The translations under genes and the position numbers were made by a program. This document shows, one piece after another, positions 1-9,478 of a DNA stretch of 64,000 bases. Source of the DNA: Pseudomonadota bacterium. Its GTDB lineage: Bacteria > Desulfobacterota > Desulfobacteria > Desulfobacterales > JAHIVH01. The stretch is taken from assembly GCA_018816735.1 (NCBI GenBank), contig JAHIVH010000013.1:124001-188000 (forward strand). Direction: 5' to 3'. The first letter of the stretch is position 1, and every line of letters begins with the position of its first letter. The notes under the pieces are model-generated. The model was not told the origin of the DNA and made no database searches. It saw nothing but the letters and a program-made list of their open reading frames with translations.

Positions 1-1442
1 GACAGATCGATCATGATTTTATCCTTTATAATCTGCTCAAGAGAGAGCGAATACCCTACCGATTTTTCCGCTTCCAGATCCGGATTGGATCTGTACCAGT
101 AGTCCCCATGCTGATACAATTCGGAATAATACATCTGCCGGATGGTCGGCGATTTGAAACCCATGCCGACGGATCCCCGGATATGGGTGTTTTCAAAGGG
201 CTCATACATGAAACTTATCTTTGGAGAAACATGGGAACCGAATTCCGAATGGTCGTCGACTCTCAACCCCAGAACAACCGAAAGGTTGTTCCGAATATCG
301 GTATCCAGCTGACTGTACCCGCTGTAAGTCTCGATGATTTCATCGGCATAAGTATAATCAAGCTCTTCCTGAAGGAATTCCGCGCCTATCGTCAACTGAT
401 ACGTATTCTTGAACGTTTTTGAATATCGGGTTTCCACGTCCTGGTAATACATATCGCCGATTGCCGCGGAAAATCCCGATGAATCAGCCCCGCTTTCCTG
501 TCTGTTCATATTCCAGTTGAAATAGTATCCGTTTATCGTAAGACTCGATGTGTCATCAATGATCACGTTTACTTCCGGTGCAATGCGATATTTCTTGTAC
601 CAGTCATGCCTGAATATATCCTTTGTTTTATATATTCTCTCTCTTTCCTTATCTTCCGTAGCAAGCTCAAGATTGAATTTTAAATGTTTGTTCAGATCAT
701 AGGTAAGCTTTGTATCCATCCGGTCTGTGGTGAATTCCTCTTTTCTTGAGCTGTCATATCCAAAAGCACCGGAATCCGCTTCATTGATGGATGCATTAAT
801 ATAAGCCCCGATATAGCCTTCTTTTTTCCCGGCATAGACGGACGCCATTGTGGTGTCATTGCTGCCTGACGCATATTCAATGCCGAACAGCGGCTCTGCC
901 GGCACCGATTTGGTGATGATATTGATTACGCCTGCCAAGGCATCGCTGCCATAGAGCACGGAAGACGGCCCTTTAATCACTTCAATTTTTTCGATCATGC
1001 TTGAAGGGATCTGGTTCACGCCATAGCCGTATTCTCCCATGCCTTCGCCTTTGACCCGCTGACCATTGATCAGTATGAGCCCATACCCATTGTTGATATC
1101 AAGCCCTCTTAATTTCGACTGCCAGGAGGTCTCGCCGGGCACATCTTCAGAAGCGGCATAAAAACCGGGAACGGATCGCAAAATGTCGCTGACCGTTTGA
1201 ACACTTGCGTTTTCAATGTCATCATTCGTTACAACCACCGTATGGACTGGTACGTCTTTCAGTGTATGAGGTGTTTTGGTGCCGGTGATCACGATTTCTT
1301 CCAGATGAAATATTTCCTTTTCATCTTCGGAAGTGTCTTTTGTTGCTGTTTCATCGCCAAAAGATATATGGATAGTGGTGAAAAAGGACAGCATCATCAC
1401 GAAAATACCTGCCATGATTCTTTCAAAATACAATTGTTGCAT
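1..1442 (-). CDS. TonB-dependent outer-membrane receptor (3' end beyond window)
   Basis: The reverse strand is open from an ATG at 1442 to the window edge (480 codons, no stop). A Shine-Dalgarno stretch GGGGAGGAA lies 7-8 nt upstream. The protein begins with a signal-peptide-like segment (FVMMLSFFTTIHISFG), then a TonB-box-like stretch (EEIVITGTK) and a plug domain with VKGPSSVLYGSDALAGV, the family hallmark of BtuB/Cir/FepA-type receptors. The rest looks like amphipathic beta-barrel strands. Receptors usually run 600-750 residues, so the missing part is C-terminal barrel. It lies downstream of a nickel/peptide-type ABC importer and a second receptor on the same strand, so the two probably serve related ligands. 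The ligand cannot be read from sequence. Confidence 0.93.
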   Translation of the reverse strand, partial: MQQLYFERIMAGIFVMMLSFFTTIHISFGDETATKDTSEDEKEIFHLEEIVITGTKTPHTLKDVPVHTVVVTNDDIENASVQTVSDILRSVPGFYAASEDVPGETSWQSKLRGLDINNGYGLILINGQRVKGEGMGEYGYGVNQIPSSMIEKIEVIKGPSSVLYGSDALAGVINIITKSVPAEPLFGIEYASGSNDTTMASVYAGKKEGYIGAYINASINEADSGAFGYDSSRKEEFTTDRMDTKLTYDLNKHLKFNLELATEDKERERIYKTKDIFRHDWYKKYRIAPEVNVIIDDTSSLTINGYYFNWNMNRQESGADSSGFSAAIGDMYYQDVETRYSKTFKNTYQLTIGAEFLQEELDYTYADEIIETYSGYSQLDTDIRNNLSVVLGLRVDDHSEFGSHVSPKISFMYEPFENTHIRGSVGMGFKSPTIRQMYYSELYQHGDYWYRSNPDLEAEKSVGYSLSLEQIIKDKIMIDL

Positions 1443-1696
1443 GTGAATATTTCCTCCCCAAAAATTTTCCTGTCTGTTTGCGACAGACGGACTCCCGGAG
1501 AAAAATGAGAAAAGATTGACGAGAAAATGCAACACTGATAGGGTGGTCCAGCTTTTCTCGATCCGGGAAAAGTGTTAGTCATAGGGGGCAGCCGGTATTC
1601 CTGCCAGGGCTCGGCTGCCTCCGCTCAACGCTGATTATTTTTTTATTTAACTTTTTCCCCTCCTTTCCACGATGCGTATCGCAATAAAAAGATCCA
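1443..1696 (-). promoter_or_regulatory. Structured gap/leader upstream of the edge TonB receptor
   Basis: This 254-nt gap between the NikE-like ATPase and the receptor holds several stems. GGCAGCCG (1587-1594) pairs with CGGCTGCC (1612-1619), extendable by three pairs including one G-T. CTTTTC and GAAAAG pair around 1555-1572. GTCTG (1472-1476) pairs with CAGAC (1484-1488) just before the ribosome-binding site. No U-tract follows the large stem on the minus strand, so it is not a classic terminator there. On the minus strand the big hairpin contains a stretch faintly like a cobalamin B12 box (CAGGAATACCGGCTGCC). The usual upstream riboswitch elements do not fit in the space. A 5' regulatory leader is an inference. 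Confidence 0.35.
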
Positions 1697-2308
1697 TTAA
1701 TTATTTAAGTCCCTGATGTGAAGACAATCATCACAGATCCGGTTTAGCAGGTTCTCGTCATGGCTGATGGCCAGAACGCCGATGTTGCGTTTTTTGATCG
1801 AGGTCATGATCGTGTGCCATATCTGGGCCTGGGTGATGGCATCCAGCATGGCTGTAATTTCATCAGCGATCAGATAGCGGGTATCCTTTCCCAAAGATCG
1901 TCCAATAACGATCCGCTGCAATTCGCCACCGCTCAGTTCATGAGGATACCGGTTCAGAAAAGACGGAGATAATCCAAATTCATCCATGAGCAACGTCTGG
2001 TTTCCGGCAATGCCTTCGCTTAGTATTTTATGGATTCGCCATTTGGGGTTTACGCTCAGTTCCGGATGCTGAAAGATCATCTGGACGGGTGAAACGCCCT
2101 TTTTCGGTAACGGATATTTGTCTACCTGTATAAAACCGGAATCAGGACGTAAATATCCGGCCATTATTTTCCCCAGCGTGGTCTTGCCTTCACCGCTCAT
2201 TCCTTTGAGTCCGATGACCTGACCGGGGGATACGGTCAGGGAGATATTCTTCAGTATCCAATCCTTTTTCGGGTGATATCTGAAAGAGAGGTTACGGCCT
2301 TCAAGCAT
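1697..2308 (-). CDS. ABC importer ATPase, NikE/OppF type
   Basis: This is the second ATPase of a nickel/peptide-family (PepT) ABC importer; it hydrolyses ATP on the cytoplasmic face. It has Walker A GMSGEGKTTL, signature LSGGELQR and Walker B YLIADEITAMLD with the catalytic Glu. At 203 residues it is short: it lacks the C-terminal oligopeptide-transporter extension of OppF proteins, which matches the compact NikE form. It overlaps the preceding ATPase gene by 8 bp, implying translational coupling. It is the last gene of the importer block before the structured gap and edge receptor. Whether the substrate is nickel, another metal chelate or a peptide is not visible. Confidence 0.88.
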   Translation of the reverse strand: MLEGRNLSFRYHPKKDWILKNISLTVSPGQVIGLKGMSGEGKTTLGKIMAGYLRPDSGFIQVDKYPLPKKGVSPVQMIFQHPELSVNPKWRIHKILSEGIAGNQTLLMDEFGLSPSFLNRYPHELSGGELQRIVIGRSLGKDTRYLIADEITAMLDAITQAQIWHTIMTSIKKRNIGVLAISHDENLLNRICDDCLHIRDLNN

Positions 2309-3224
2309 GAAAACACCTCACAAAACCGCCATCTGTGGGCATAACCGGCGGCCGTTTGATTTTGCATATGAATTTGGTTTTATCACAGCGCGGTGCAAAC
2401 ACGCAGCCTTCCGGAAGATGATCCAACACAGGTTGCGTGCCTGAAACCGGGAAAAAGCCATTCTGGGGAAGTGCCTGCCAAAGTGCACGACTGTATGGAT
2501 GGTGAAGATTCTTTCCCTCTCCTGAAAAAGCAGTTGCGCTGGCTTCTTCGACGGTTGTACCTGCATAGAACACGACAACTTTATCTGCAATCAGGAGGGA
2601 ACGGGACAGGTCATGGGTAATGAGGAGTATTGCCTTGCCCTGGTCGGCAAGTTCCCGTAAATGCGACAGGATATCCGATGCAACTTCTTCGTGAAGACCG
2701 TGAATCGGTTCATCGGCAATGATAAGGTCTGCCTTTCCAACGGTTGCGGTAGCCAAAAGGACCCGTCTGGCCATGCCGCCGGATAACTGAAAGGGGAACA
2801 TGTTTGCTGTATGGTCAGGCAGACCATATCGGCGTAATATATTGGTGACACGGACTTTATTTTTTTCAATCCCGCTCAGTATACCGGCACGGGTGATCTG
2901 TTTTCCGATCCGCATCAACGGATCGAGACAGCCGATCGACTGGGGGATCAATGCCATCTCTTTTCCCCGGATTTTTATTTGCCGTTTTGGTGTGACAGGA
3001 GTGCCTTTAAACATTATTTCACCAGACACACGGGCGTTCCCGGGAAGGATTCCCAGAATGGCATGGGCCAGAAGACTCTTTCCAGAACCGCTGGACCCTG
3101 CCACTGCCACGACCTGACCTTTTTCAACCGCGAGTTCAAGATCGGAGGTGACAAGCGTTTCTTTTTTTTTGAGCCCGGTTTCGTAAGATGTGAACCGGAC
3201 GGACAATTGATGAACGGAAAGCAT
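2301..3224 (-). CDS. ABC importer ATPase, NikD/OppD type
   Basis: This is the first ATPase of the importer (307 residues). Walker A is GSSGSGKSLL, the signature is LSGGMARRVLLA and Walker B is LIIADEP. The C-terminus carries the cysteine-containing oligopeptide-transporter tail (GCVFAPRCDKTKFIC), which is typical of DppD/NikD-family ATPases and in some members binds an Fe-S cluster. The start lies 3 nt after the stop of the NikC-like permease, and the end overlaps NikE by 8 bp. It forms the heterodimeric ATPase with the next gene. Family assignment is firm; substrate is unassigned. Confidence 0.9.
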   Translation of the reverse strand: MLSVHQLSVRFTSYETGLKKKETLVTSDLELAVEKGQVVAVAGSSGSGKSLLAHAILGILPGNARVSGEIMFKGTPVTPKRQIKIRGKEMALIPQSIGCLDPLMRIGKQITRAGILSGIEKNKVRVTNILRRYGLPDHTANMFPFQLSGGMARRVLLATATVGKADLIIADEPIHGLHEEVASDILSHLRELADQGKAILLITHDLSRSLLIADKVVVFYAGTTVEEASATAFSGEGKNLHHPYSRALWQALPQNGFFPVSGTQPVLDHLPEGCVFAPRCDKTKFICKIKRPPVMPTDGGFVRCFHA

Positions 3225-3227
3225 GGA

Positions 3228-4079
3228 TCAGCCTCTTAGAATTTTCGGATTTACCCAGTCTCTGATATTCTCGCCCAGAATATCGAACAATTTGACCATG
3301 AACAGGAGACAGGCGCCGGGAATCACCGCAAGCCACCAATACCCTGTGGAAAGATGACGCATCGACTCGGAGAGAATGATGCCGATGGCCGGTGTATGTG
3401 GCGACAGGCCCATACCGATGAAGCTTAAGCCTGCTTCATGCAGGATGGCATGAGGAAACAACAGAATCATGCCCACCAGGAATTGGGGCACGATATGGGG
3501 CAGCAGGTGATGGGTCATGATCCCGGTATTGGACTGACCCAATTTGGACGCAATTTGAATATACTCGGTATTCATAAGCTGTAGCACTTCGGCACGAATC
3601 ACCCGTGCAAGTGCCGGCCAGTGGGTGACTGCGACGCCAATCACCACGCCTTTTGCACCCCCACCTGCTGCAAAAGAAATCAGCACCAGAAATACAAGGT
3701 GGGGCAGGCTCATAAACAGATCGATCATCCAGATGATGACGAAATCAACCATACCCCCAAAGAGCGCTGAACACAGGCCCAGCATGACGGCGATCATCGT
3801 GCTTATGCCGGCTGCAATGAGACCGATTTTTAAACTGAGATTCAGGCCTTTTACAATTCGTGTCAGCATGTCTCGGCCCAACCAGTCCGTACCGAAAATA
3901 TGACAGGCATCCGGCGAAAGGTTTCTTTCTTCAAGATCGGTTCGAAGACCCTTTTCGCTGATCGTGAAACCGGCAATCGAAAGGCCTGCGAACACCAATA
4001 TGCAGAGAATGATTGAAAGGATTGTCGTCAGGCGCTTATTCCTCAGAATGGTTTTGTATGTCACGATAACCGTTTTCAT
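3228..4079 (-). CDS. ABC importer permease, NikC/DppC type
   Basis: This inner-membrane permease has 283 residues. A longer in-frame reading extends upstream to 4586 inside the neighbouring gene. I chose the ATG at 4079 because it overlaps the stop of the upstream permease as ATGA and gives the normal family length. The protein has an N-terminal membrane anchor, the GTDWLGRD motif characteristic of DppC/NikC proteins, and several hydrophobic helices around the permease EAA-type loop (EYIQIASKLGQSN). It pairs with the NikB-like permease to form the channel. The overlap implies coupled translation. Confidence 0.9.
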   Translation of the reverse strand: MKTVIVTYKTILRNKRLTTILSIILCILVFAGLSIAGFTISEKGLRTDLEERNLSPDACHIFGTDWLGRDMLTRIVKGLNLSLKIGLIAAGISTMIAVMLGLCSALFGGMVDFVIIWMIDLFMSLPHLVFLVLISFAAGGGAKGVVIGVAVTHWPALARVIRAEVLQLMNTEYIQIASKLGQSNTGIMTHHLLPHIVPQFLVGMILLFPHAILHEAGLSFIGMGLSPHTPAIGIILSESMRHLSTGYWWLAVIPGACLLFMVKLFDILGENIRDWVNPKILRG

Positions 4080-5056
4080 TTGGGCGCACCTGCTTTTATT
4101 CGGGGATCGACAAGCGTATAGATCAAATCGGCTATGGTATTTCCCGTAAAGACAAAAAAAACACTGAAAAGCACAATGCCCAGAAGAAGGGGAACGTCGC
4201 TTTTCAGTCCGGCCAGAACCGTTGCCTGGCCAAGCCCAGGGTATGCAAATACGGTTTCCGCCAGCAATGATCCTCCGAAAAGTTCGCTGAATGAGGCAAA
4301 CTGGATCGTGATGGCCGGAAGAATGATATTCCGGATCCCATGGTGCCGGGTCGCCCCCCATATGGTTTCTCCCTGGCTTATGGCAAAAAGGATAAAATCG
4401 CTTTGCAAAACATCGATAAGCTTCTGGCGTGTATGAAGGGTGATATTGGCGATGCCGATGATGCTCAGCGTGGCAGCAGGCAGTATCAGATGATAGATAC
4501 GTTGCCCGAATGTGACGTTTTCGAGGAGTATGCCTGGTGGCGTGGCGCAGCAGATGGGCGTCCAACCCAGCCACATGGAAAAGCATATCAGAAGCAGCAT
4601 GCCCATCCAGAAGGTAGGGGTGGAGGCAAGCATGTAGGCATAAAACCGGATCAGTTTATCGACAAACGTTCCATGCATGACGCCTGAAACAATACCCATA
4701 ACAAATCCCAGCATTCCTGAGATGACCCAGGCGGCGGCCATCAGCCAGAGTGACGTGGCGAAGCGGGTTGAAATGACCTTGGTGACTTTCTGGTTAAATA
4801 TGAATGAATGGCCGAGATTTCCATGCAAAAGCTCCGTAAACCATTTCACGTACCGGACATGCATCGGTTCGTTGATGCCCCACCGTTCTTCAATCTTCTC
4901 CTTCTGAGCCCTACTGATGGCAAGCATGTCCGCACCGATATAGGCACGAACCGGATCGATCGGCGACACGCTCACAAGCATGAATGAAATCACGGAAATC
5001 GAAAGAACGATGCTTGCCAGATGCGTCACTTTTTTAACGAGAAGTTGTCTGATCAT
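4076..5056 (-). CDS. ABC importer permease, NikB/DppB type
   Basis: This inner-membrane permease has 326 residues. It starts with a membrane helix (HLASIVLSISVISFMLV), followed by the periplasmic loop with SPIDPVRAYIG, which corresponds to the GDP-containing N-terminal region of DppB/NikB proteins. The cytoplasmic EAA-like loop reads DVLQSDFILFAISQG. The gene overlaps the binding-protein gene by 23 bp at its start and the NikC-like gene by 4 bp at its end, so the five importer genes form one translational unit. The lengths and motifs fit the family fully. Confidence 0.9.
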   Translation of the reverse strand: MIRQLLVKKVTHLASIVLSISVISFMLVSVSPIDPVRAYIGADMLAISRAQKEKIEERWGINEPMHVRYVKWFTELLHGNLGHSFIFNQKVTKVISTRFATSLWLMAAAWVISGMLGFVMGIVSGVMHGTFVDKLIRFYAYMLASTPTFWMGMLLLICFSMWLGWTPICCATPPGILLENVTFGQRIYHLILPAATLSIIGIANITLHTRQKLIDVLQSDFILFAISQGETIWGATRHHGIRNIILPAITIQFASFSELFGGSLLAETVFAYPGLGQATVLAGLKSDVPLLLGIVLFSVFFVFTGNTIADLIYTLVDPRIKAGAPK

Positions 5057-6674
5057 CTATCCATTTCCATGATAAAATAGTTGCGGTGATGTTCATGCCG
5101 TTTTCATGCGGTTCGATGGGGAGTTCACCCATGACAAGCCTTTCATCGGCAAAATACGTGTGGTCCAGATTGACCAGCCAGCACCATGCGGCATCCCCTT
5201 TGGCAGTGAATCCGGTTTGGCCGTCCCATTGGGCTTTTTTCCAGAATGATATCGCTTCTTTTTCGGATGTCGCATAAAGTGCCTGGTCCAGATATTGATC
5301 AACCACAGGATTTTGATAGCACCCGGCATTGTAGACGTCGTCAGTCGTGGAAGAGCTTCGGTAAAGGCGGTATATTTCAAGGGGATCGAGGCTGCCGAAC
5401 CCGAACAGGACAACATTCGCATGCATGAGTTTGTAGATATCATCCCAGCTTTTTCCGATCACGTCCGCCTGTATACCGATTTCTCTGATCCTGTCTGATA
5501 CGGCAATGGCAAGTGCCTGGCGAATACTGTCATCCGCCGGATAGTAAATCGTGAACATGGCCTTGAGGCCATTTTTCGAAAGCACGCCATCCTGATCTTC
5601 ATCTTGCCAGCCGTCCTGTTTTAGTATTTTTCTTGCTGTGTTCAGATCCCCATCCTGTATCCTTGCACCTTCTTCATCCCATGGAAGACCGGTTGCAGGA
5701 GCCTGACAAGGCGATCCGAATCCTTCGAGAATACCGGCGACCAGCGCCTGCCTGTCTACGACATAATTGATCGCTTTCCGGATAGAGAGATCAGCCGTGA
5801 CCGAATTCCCGACCATCAAACCGGTGGAAGTATTTTTTTGGCCTGATGGCAGGACCGGAAAACACAATCCCCGGTTGTCCACACTTTTTGCAATATGGCG
5901 TTTCATGCCTTTTATTTTCTGTATCGCCAGTGCCTGAGGGACTCTTACCAGATGAACCCTCCCAGCCTTGGCTGCCGCGAAAGCGGTTTGTTCGTTCATT
6001 TCCATGAAAACGATCCGCGTGATCATCGGTTTGTTGCCGTAATACAAAGGATTTGCCTCGACGATCAGTTGCTGGCCTTCATCCCATTTCACGAGCCGAT
6101 AAGGCCCGGAACCCATGGGGTTTCTGGCATAATCCTCACCATAGGCATGTTCGGGAACAATTCCCAGTGTGGTAAGTTTGAAAATAAAGGTGCTGGCCGC
6201 ATGCTTAAGATAAATGGAAAGATCATGATCGGATGTGGCAACCGCTGTATCAAGGAGGGACATATCGGTTTTACCAGCACTTTTGGCTGCCTGGTTGCAG
6301 GTGAAAGCAACGTCCCTGGCGGTCACTTTTGTGCCGTCGGTAAATAGCGCATCCTTCCGTATCCGGATATGCCAGCACAGCCCATCTGAAGACAACGTAT
6401 AGGTTTCGGCCAGATCTGGCACAATCGCCATATGTTCGTCGCGCCGGAGAAGCGTGCTCTGAAACAGCGGATTGCCGTATCGGCCCCATCCCTGTGTGGG
6501 ATCGAATCCTTCAGGATTGATGCTGCCTGTGGCAACAATGAGTGCGTGTGGAGGAACGGATAACAGGGCATCCGGTTTTTCAGAACCGGGAGCGAGGAGA
6601 GGGGAGAGGGTTATAATGATCACGCTCATGAATATCATTATCTTCAGGTGGTCTGTCCGATTGTTCTTTTGCAT
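5034..6674 (-). CDS. ABC importer substrate-binding protein, NikA/OppA family (SBP_bac_5)
   Basis: This periplasmic ligand-binding protein has about 546 residues. The ATG at 6674 is preferred because it is followed at once by a signal-peptide core (LKIMIFMSVIIITLSPLLAPG) and avoids overlap with the upstream receptor gene, which a longer in-frame start at 6746 would create. SBP_bac_5 landmarks include the segment with FDPTQGWGRYG, the VPDLAETYTLSSDG stretch and MGSGPYRLVKWDEG. The family includes nickel-, opine-metallophore-, heme- and peptide-binding proteins. Its place between two TonB receptors and a TonB/ExbBD set favours a metal-chelate ligand; this is inference. Confidence 0.88.
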   Translation of the reverse strand: MQKNNRTDHLKIMIFMSVIIITLSPLLAPGSEKPDALLSVPPHALIVATGSINPEGFDPTQGWGRYGNPLFQSTLLRRDEHMAIVPDLAETYTLSSDGLCWHIRIRKDALFTDGTKVTARDVAFTCNQAAKSAGKTDMSLLDTAVATSDHDLSIYLKHAASTFIFKLTTLGIVPEHAYGEDYARNPMGSGPYRLVKWDEGQQLIVEANPLYYGNKPMITRIVFMEMNEQTAFAAAKAGRVHLVRVPQALAIQKIKGMKRHIAKSVDNRGLCFPVLPSGQKNTSTGLMVGNSVTADLSIRKAINYVVDRQALVAGILEGFGSPCQAPATGLPWDEEGARIQDGDLNTARKILKQDGWQDEDQDGVLSKNGLKAMFTIYYPADDSIRQALAIAVSDRIREIGIQADVIGKSWDDIYKLMHANVVLFGFGSLDPLEIYRLYRSSSTTDDVYNAGCYQNPVVDQYLDQALYATSEKEAISFWKKAQWDGQTGFTAKGDAAWCWLVNLDHTYFADERLVMGELPIEPHENGMNITATILSWKWIDDQTTSR

Positions 6675-6735
6675 AGAAACGACCTTTTTTAAACGATGAG
6701 GGCAGGTACCAACCCTGCCCGCATCTTTTTTAATT

Positions 6736-8745
6736 TCAACCCTCATATCTGAACGACAAATAGTAGGCGCGCGGATTACTGCTTATGTATTGATTGGTGT
6801 CACTCCAGAACCCAACGTATTCCGCATAGGTTTCATCAAGGAGATTTTTAATATCCAGTGACACTTTCCATTTTTGAGCCAGTTTGTGATAAACGGTCAA
6901 ATCAGCTGTATGGAATCCTTTATAGCTGTGATCGTTGGTGGCATCCGTATACCATTTCCCCACGTCGCTGTAGCAGATTCTTGCACCTGTGCCAAAGGAT
7001 GAATCATATTGAACACCGGTTTTCCAGATGGATTTGGGAACTGCTGTAATCCACTTGTTGTCATTTTCCCCGCCATCATACTTGGAGTCGTCCAGAGTCA
7101 GAGACGTGAACAGTTCAAGGCCTTTTAACACGGACGCCGTGAGTTCAATCTCATGGCCTTTGCGGATCGCGTCGCCTTCACTCACATATTTCCCTTCAAC
7201 TTCACGGATCACATCCTCTTCACTGTTGAAATAGGCATATCTGAACAGAATCTGGTCGATGGGCCGGGCTTTTAAACCGATTTCCCAGAACAGCAGATCG
7301 TTTACACCAGGATGTTTTTCTGCATATTTCAGATTTTTTTTAGGCAGGGTGTAAGTCGTGCCGATGTTGGCATAAAGACTGTATCTTTCCGTGAGATTTC
7401 CGATGATCCCGCCTTTATAGGTGGTGATGTCGTAATCATCCATGTCTTTTTTGTTTCCGGTCAGCTCATTTTTTGTATCCCCGTAGAACAGATCCTCCCT
7501 TATGCCTGCAAAAAGACGGATATGGGAGGAAGGATCGTAATTCGCCTTGAAGTATAATCCCATATTTCTGAAATCATAGTTGCTCTTGGCGTTTAGCGCC
7601 TGCCTCACCCTGGCATTTGTCTGCCATTCAGATGCATTGGAATTGAAGTCCCGGTAATCAAAGCCGGTATCTATCCTCAAGCGGCTTGTTTCGCTGAATT
7701 CCATGGTATGGGCGGCATTGGCCAGGGCGCCATAGACATACTCGGTGCAGAAGATTTCGGTTTGGCCTGACCCCCAGTCCGCATAGCGGCTGGCGGCATT
7801 CTCCTTGTACCAGAATCTGGCCTCAACAGGAGTGTTTTCATTGACATCCCAGTCAAGGTGCAATGACACTTCGCTTAAATCCTTCTGTCCACCGTCATCC
7901 TGTGATGCAGCAAAAGCCTGTCTCGGGTTATCTTTATACTGTTCTTCGGTTATGTAGCTTCCGGTGTACCAGTTTGCCCGATAGATGTGGGTCTGCATGC
8001 CCAACTGAAGATTCTTTGCCGGCCTGTAGTACCATTTGGCATAGGCGTTCTGTCTTTCCTGATCCGTGTTTTCCCGCCAGCCATCGGTCGAAAAATATTC
8101 TACCGAATAAATCTGGCTGAATTTGCCGTCAGCATGTTCGCTGCCACCTGAAACATAGGCTTTTTCGGTATTCCAGGTGCCTGTGGTCAGGTTGCTTTTA
8201 AAAAAATTACCGCGTGTCCGTGTGAAAATATTGACCACACCCGCTCTGGCCCAGTTCCCATATCGTGCATCGATCGGTCCCTTGATCACGTCGATTCTTT
8301 CGATTTCGTCTGAAGTGAGCTGATTGAAATCAGGCGCGCCATCTTCCTGCCAGAAGTGATCGTTTATGGGAATGCCATCTATGTTTACCAGATTGTCCGA
8401 ACCGTGATTGCTGTTGAATCCTCTCATGGTAAATCCGCTGGGGACACCGCCGTTCCCGTAATCTCTGTAGACAAAACCCGGAATTCGCCTCAGCAGTTCC
8501 AGTGCGTTCGTTGTCACTTCCTTTTCAATCTGGTTCTGTCCCAGCACATCAACCGACCCGGGCAAATCGACGCTCCCTTTGGTGTCGTACTCAGCTTCAA
8601 CGATCACCTCGCCGATATTCATGAAAACCTCTCCAGGGCCGGGAGACATTTTCTTTTCACTTTCTTCTGCAAACCCCTTTGAAGTGCAGATTGCCAGAAT
8701 AGAAACCATTACAAACCGACAAACAAAACTCCCCCATTTTTTCAT
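6736..8745 (-). CDS. TonB-dependent outer-membrane receptor
   Basis: This is a complete 669-residue receptor. It has a signal peptide (FVMVSILAICTSKGFA), a TonB-box-like segment (GEVIVEAEYD) and a plug domain with DALE-like ELLRRIPGF, TMRGFN and VIKGPIDARYGNWARAG. The C-terminus ends in aromatic residues (AYYLSFRYEG), as expected for an outer-membrane barrel. The last gap in the barrel strand region contains NLLDETYAEYVGFW, close to the usual NLFDKxY motif. It lies 55 nt downstream of tonB and 61 nt upstream of the importer binding protein, so it is probably co-transcribed with both. Ligand unknown. Confidence 0.93.
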   Translation of the reverse strand: MKKWGSFVCRFVMVSILAICTSKGFAEESEKKMSPGPGEVFMNIGEVIVEAEYDTKGSVDLPGSVDVLGQNQIEKEVTTNALELLRRIPGFVYRDYGNGGVPSGFTMRGFNSNHGSDNLVNIDGIPINDHFWQEDGAPDFNQLTSDEIERIDVIKGPIDARYGNWARAGVVNIFTRTRGNFFKSNLTTGTWNTEKAYVSGGSEHADGKFSQIYSVEYFSTDGWRENTDQERQNAYAKWYYRPAKNLQLGMQTHIYRANWYTGSYITEEQYKDNPRQAFAASQDDGGQKDLSEVSLHLDWDVNENTPVEARFWYKENAASRYADWGSGQTEIFCTEYVYGALANAAHTMEFSETSRLRIDTGFDYRDFNSNASEWQTNARVRQALNAKSNYDFRNMGLYFKANYDPSSHIRLFAGIREDLFYGDTKNELTGNKKDMDDYDITTYKGGIIGNLTERYSLYANIGTTYTLPKKNLKYAEKHPGVNDLLFWEIGLKARPIDQILFRYAYFNSEEDVIREVEGKYVSEGDAIRKGHEIELTASVLKGLELFTSLTLDDSKYDGGENDNKWITAVPKSIWKTGVQYDSSFGTGARICYSDVGKWYTDATNDHSYKGFHTADLTVYHKLAQKWKVSLDIKNLLDETYAEYVGFWSDTNQYISSNPRAYYLSFRYEG

Positions 8746-8800
8746 TTTTCCTCCTTTATTGTAGCTTAATTTTTTTAATGCCTCATATAACCTTTTTCAC

Positions 8801-9475
8801 TCACATGATTTCAAATACGATTGAAAGTTCCAGATGAAGGGGGCCATTGAACAGATTCGAAGGTGGCGCAGAAAAAGGTGCTGCATCTTCAACCGCTTTC
8901 AAGGCGGCCTGATCCAACTGCTTATGACCGGAACCTTTGACGACCTGGAGAGAAGAGAGCTGTCCGTCCCGGGTAATAAGAAATCTCACCAGGACCTTCC
9001 CTTCAATATGTTTTTTTCTCGCATCTTCCGGATATTTTTTTCTGCTCTCGATTTTAAGCCGGAGCACATCCACATAGTCATTTTGGGTCAAATAGGCAGC
9101 TGCTCCGCCCGAACCCAAGATCGGCACGTTTGCCATGATCTGTCCAGGAACAGCTGAAATCACGTCTTCTGTCGGTAACTTTTCCGTCTGAATTTCTGAA
9201 GGATCGATATCCGGCGCATGCGGCGTTTGATCTGCAATGTCGAGCGCGTTTACCGGGTTGATTTCAGGCAGGTTCTTGAGCAATTTGGGCCTTGGAATCG
9301 ATCGCGTGGACGGCGCAAGCATCTGCTGAAGACTAAGCTCTATAACGCTCAGTTCGTTTTTTTTATAGATTACGGAAACGTAAAAAAATATGAGGATATG
9401 GACAATGAACGAGAAAATGAAAATCCACCGGATAAGCCGGTTGGGTTCATGCAGTTGTTCCGGAAAGGCAGCCAC
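8801..9475 (-). CDS. tonB: TonB energy-transducing protein
   Basis: This 224-residue periplasm-spanning protein transfers proton-motive energy from ExbBD to outer-membrane receptors. One N-terminal membrane helix (WIFIFSFIVHILIFFYVSVIY) is followed by a short linker that is less proline-rich than in E. coli. The C-terminal TonB domain contains YPEDARKKHIEGKVLVRF and VVKGSGHKQLDQAAL. It starts 3 nt after exbD on the same strand. Because both flanking receptors are in the same operon, this TonB is probably dedicated to them. Confidence 0.93.
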   Translation of the reverse strand: MAAFPEQLHEPNRLIRWIFIFSFIVHILIFFYVSVIYKKNELSVIELSLQQMLAPSTRSIPRPKLLKNLPEINPVNALDIADQTPHAPDIDPSEIQTEKLPTEDVISAVPGQIMANVPILGSGGAAAYLTQNDYVDVLRLKIESRKKYPEDARKKHIEGKVLVRFLITRDGQLSSLQVVKGSGHKQLDQAALKAVEDAAPFSAPPSNLFNGPLHLELSIVFEIM

Positions 9476-9478
9476 GAT

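Noticed and set aside
3228..4586. Long 452-codon frame of the NikC-like permease
   Set aside because: The first 169 codons overlap the NikB-like gene in another frame and are rich in His and Pro. The ATG at 4079 with ATGA overlap gives the family length.
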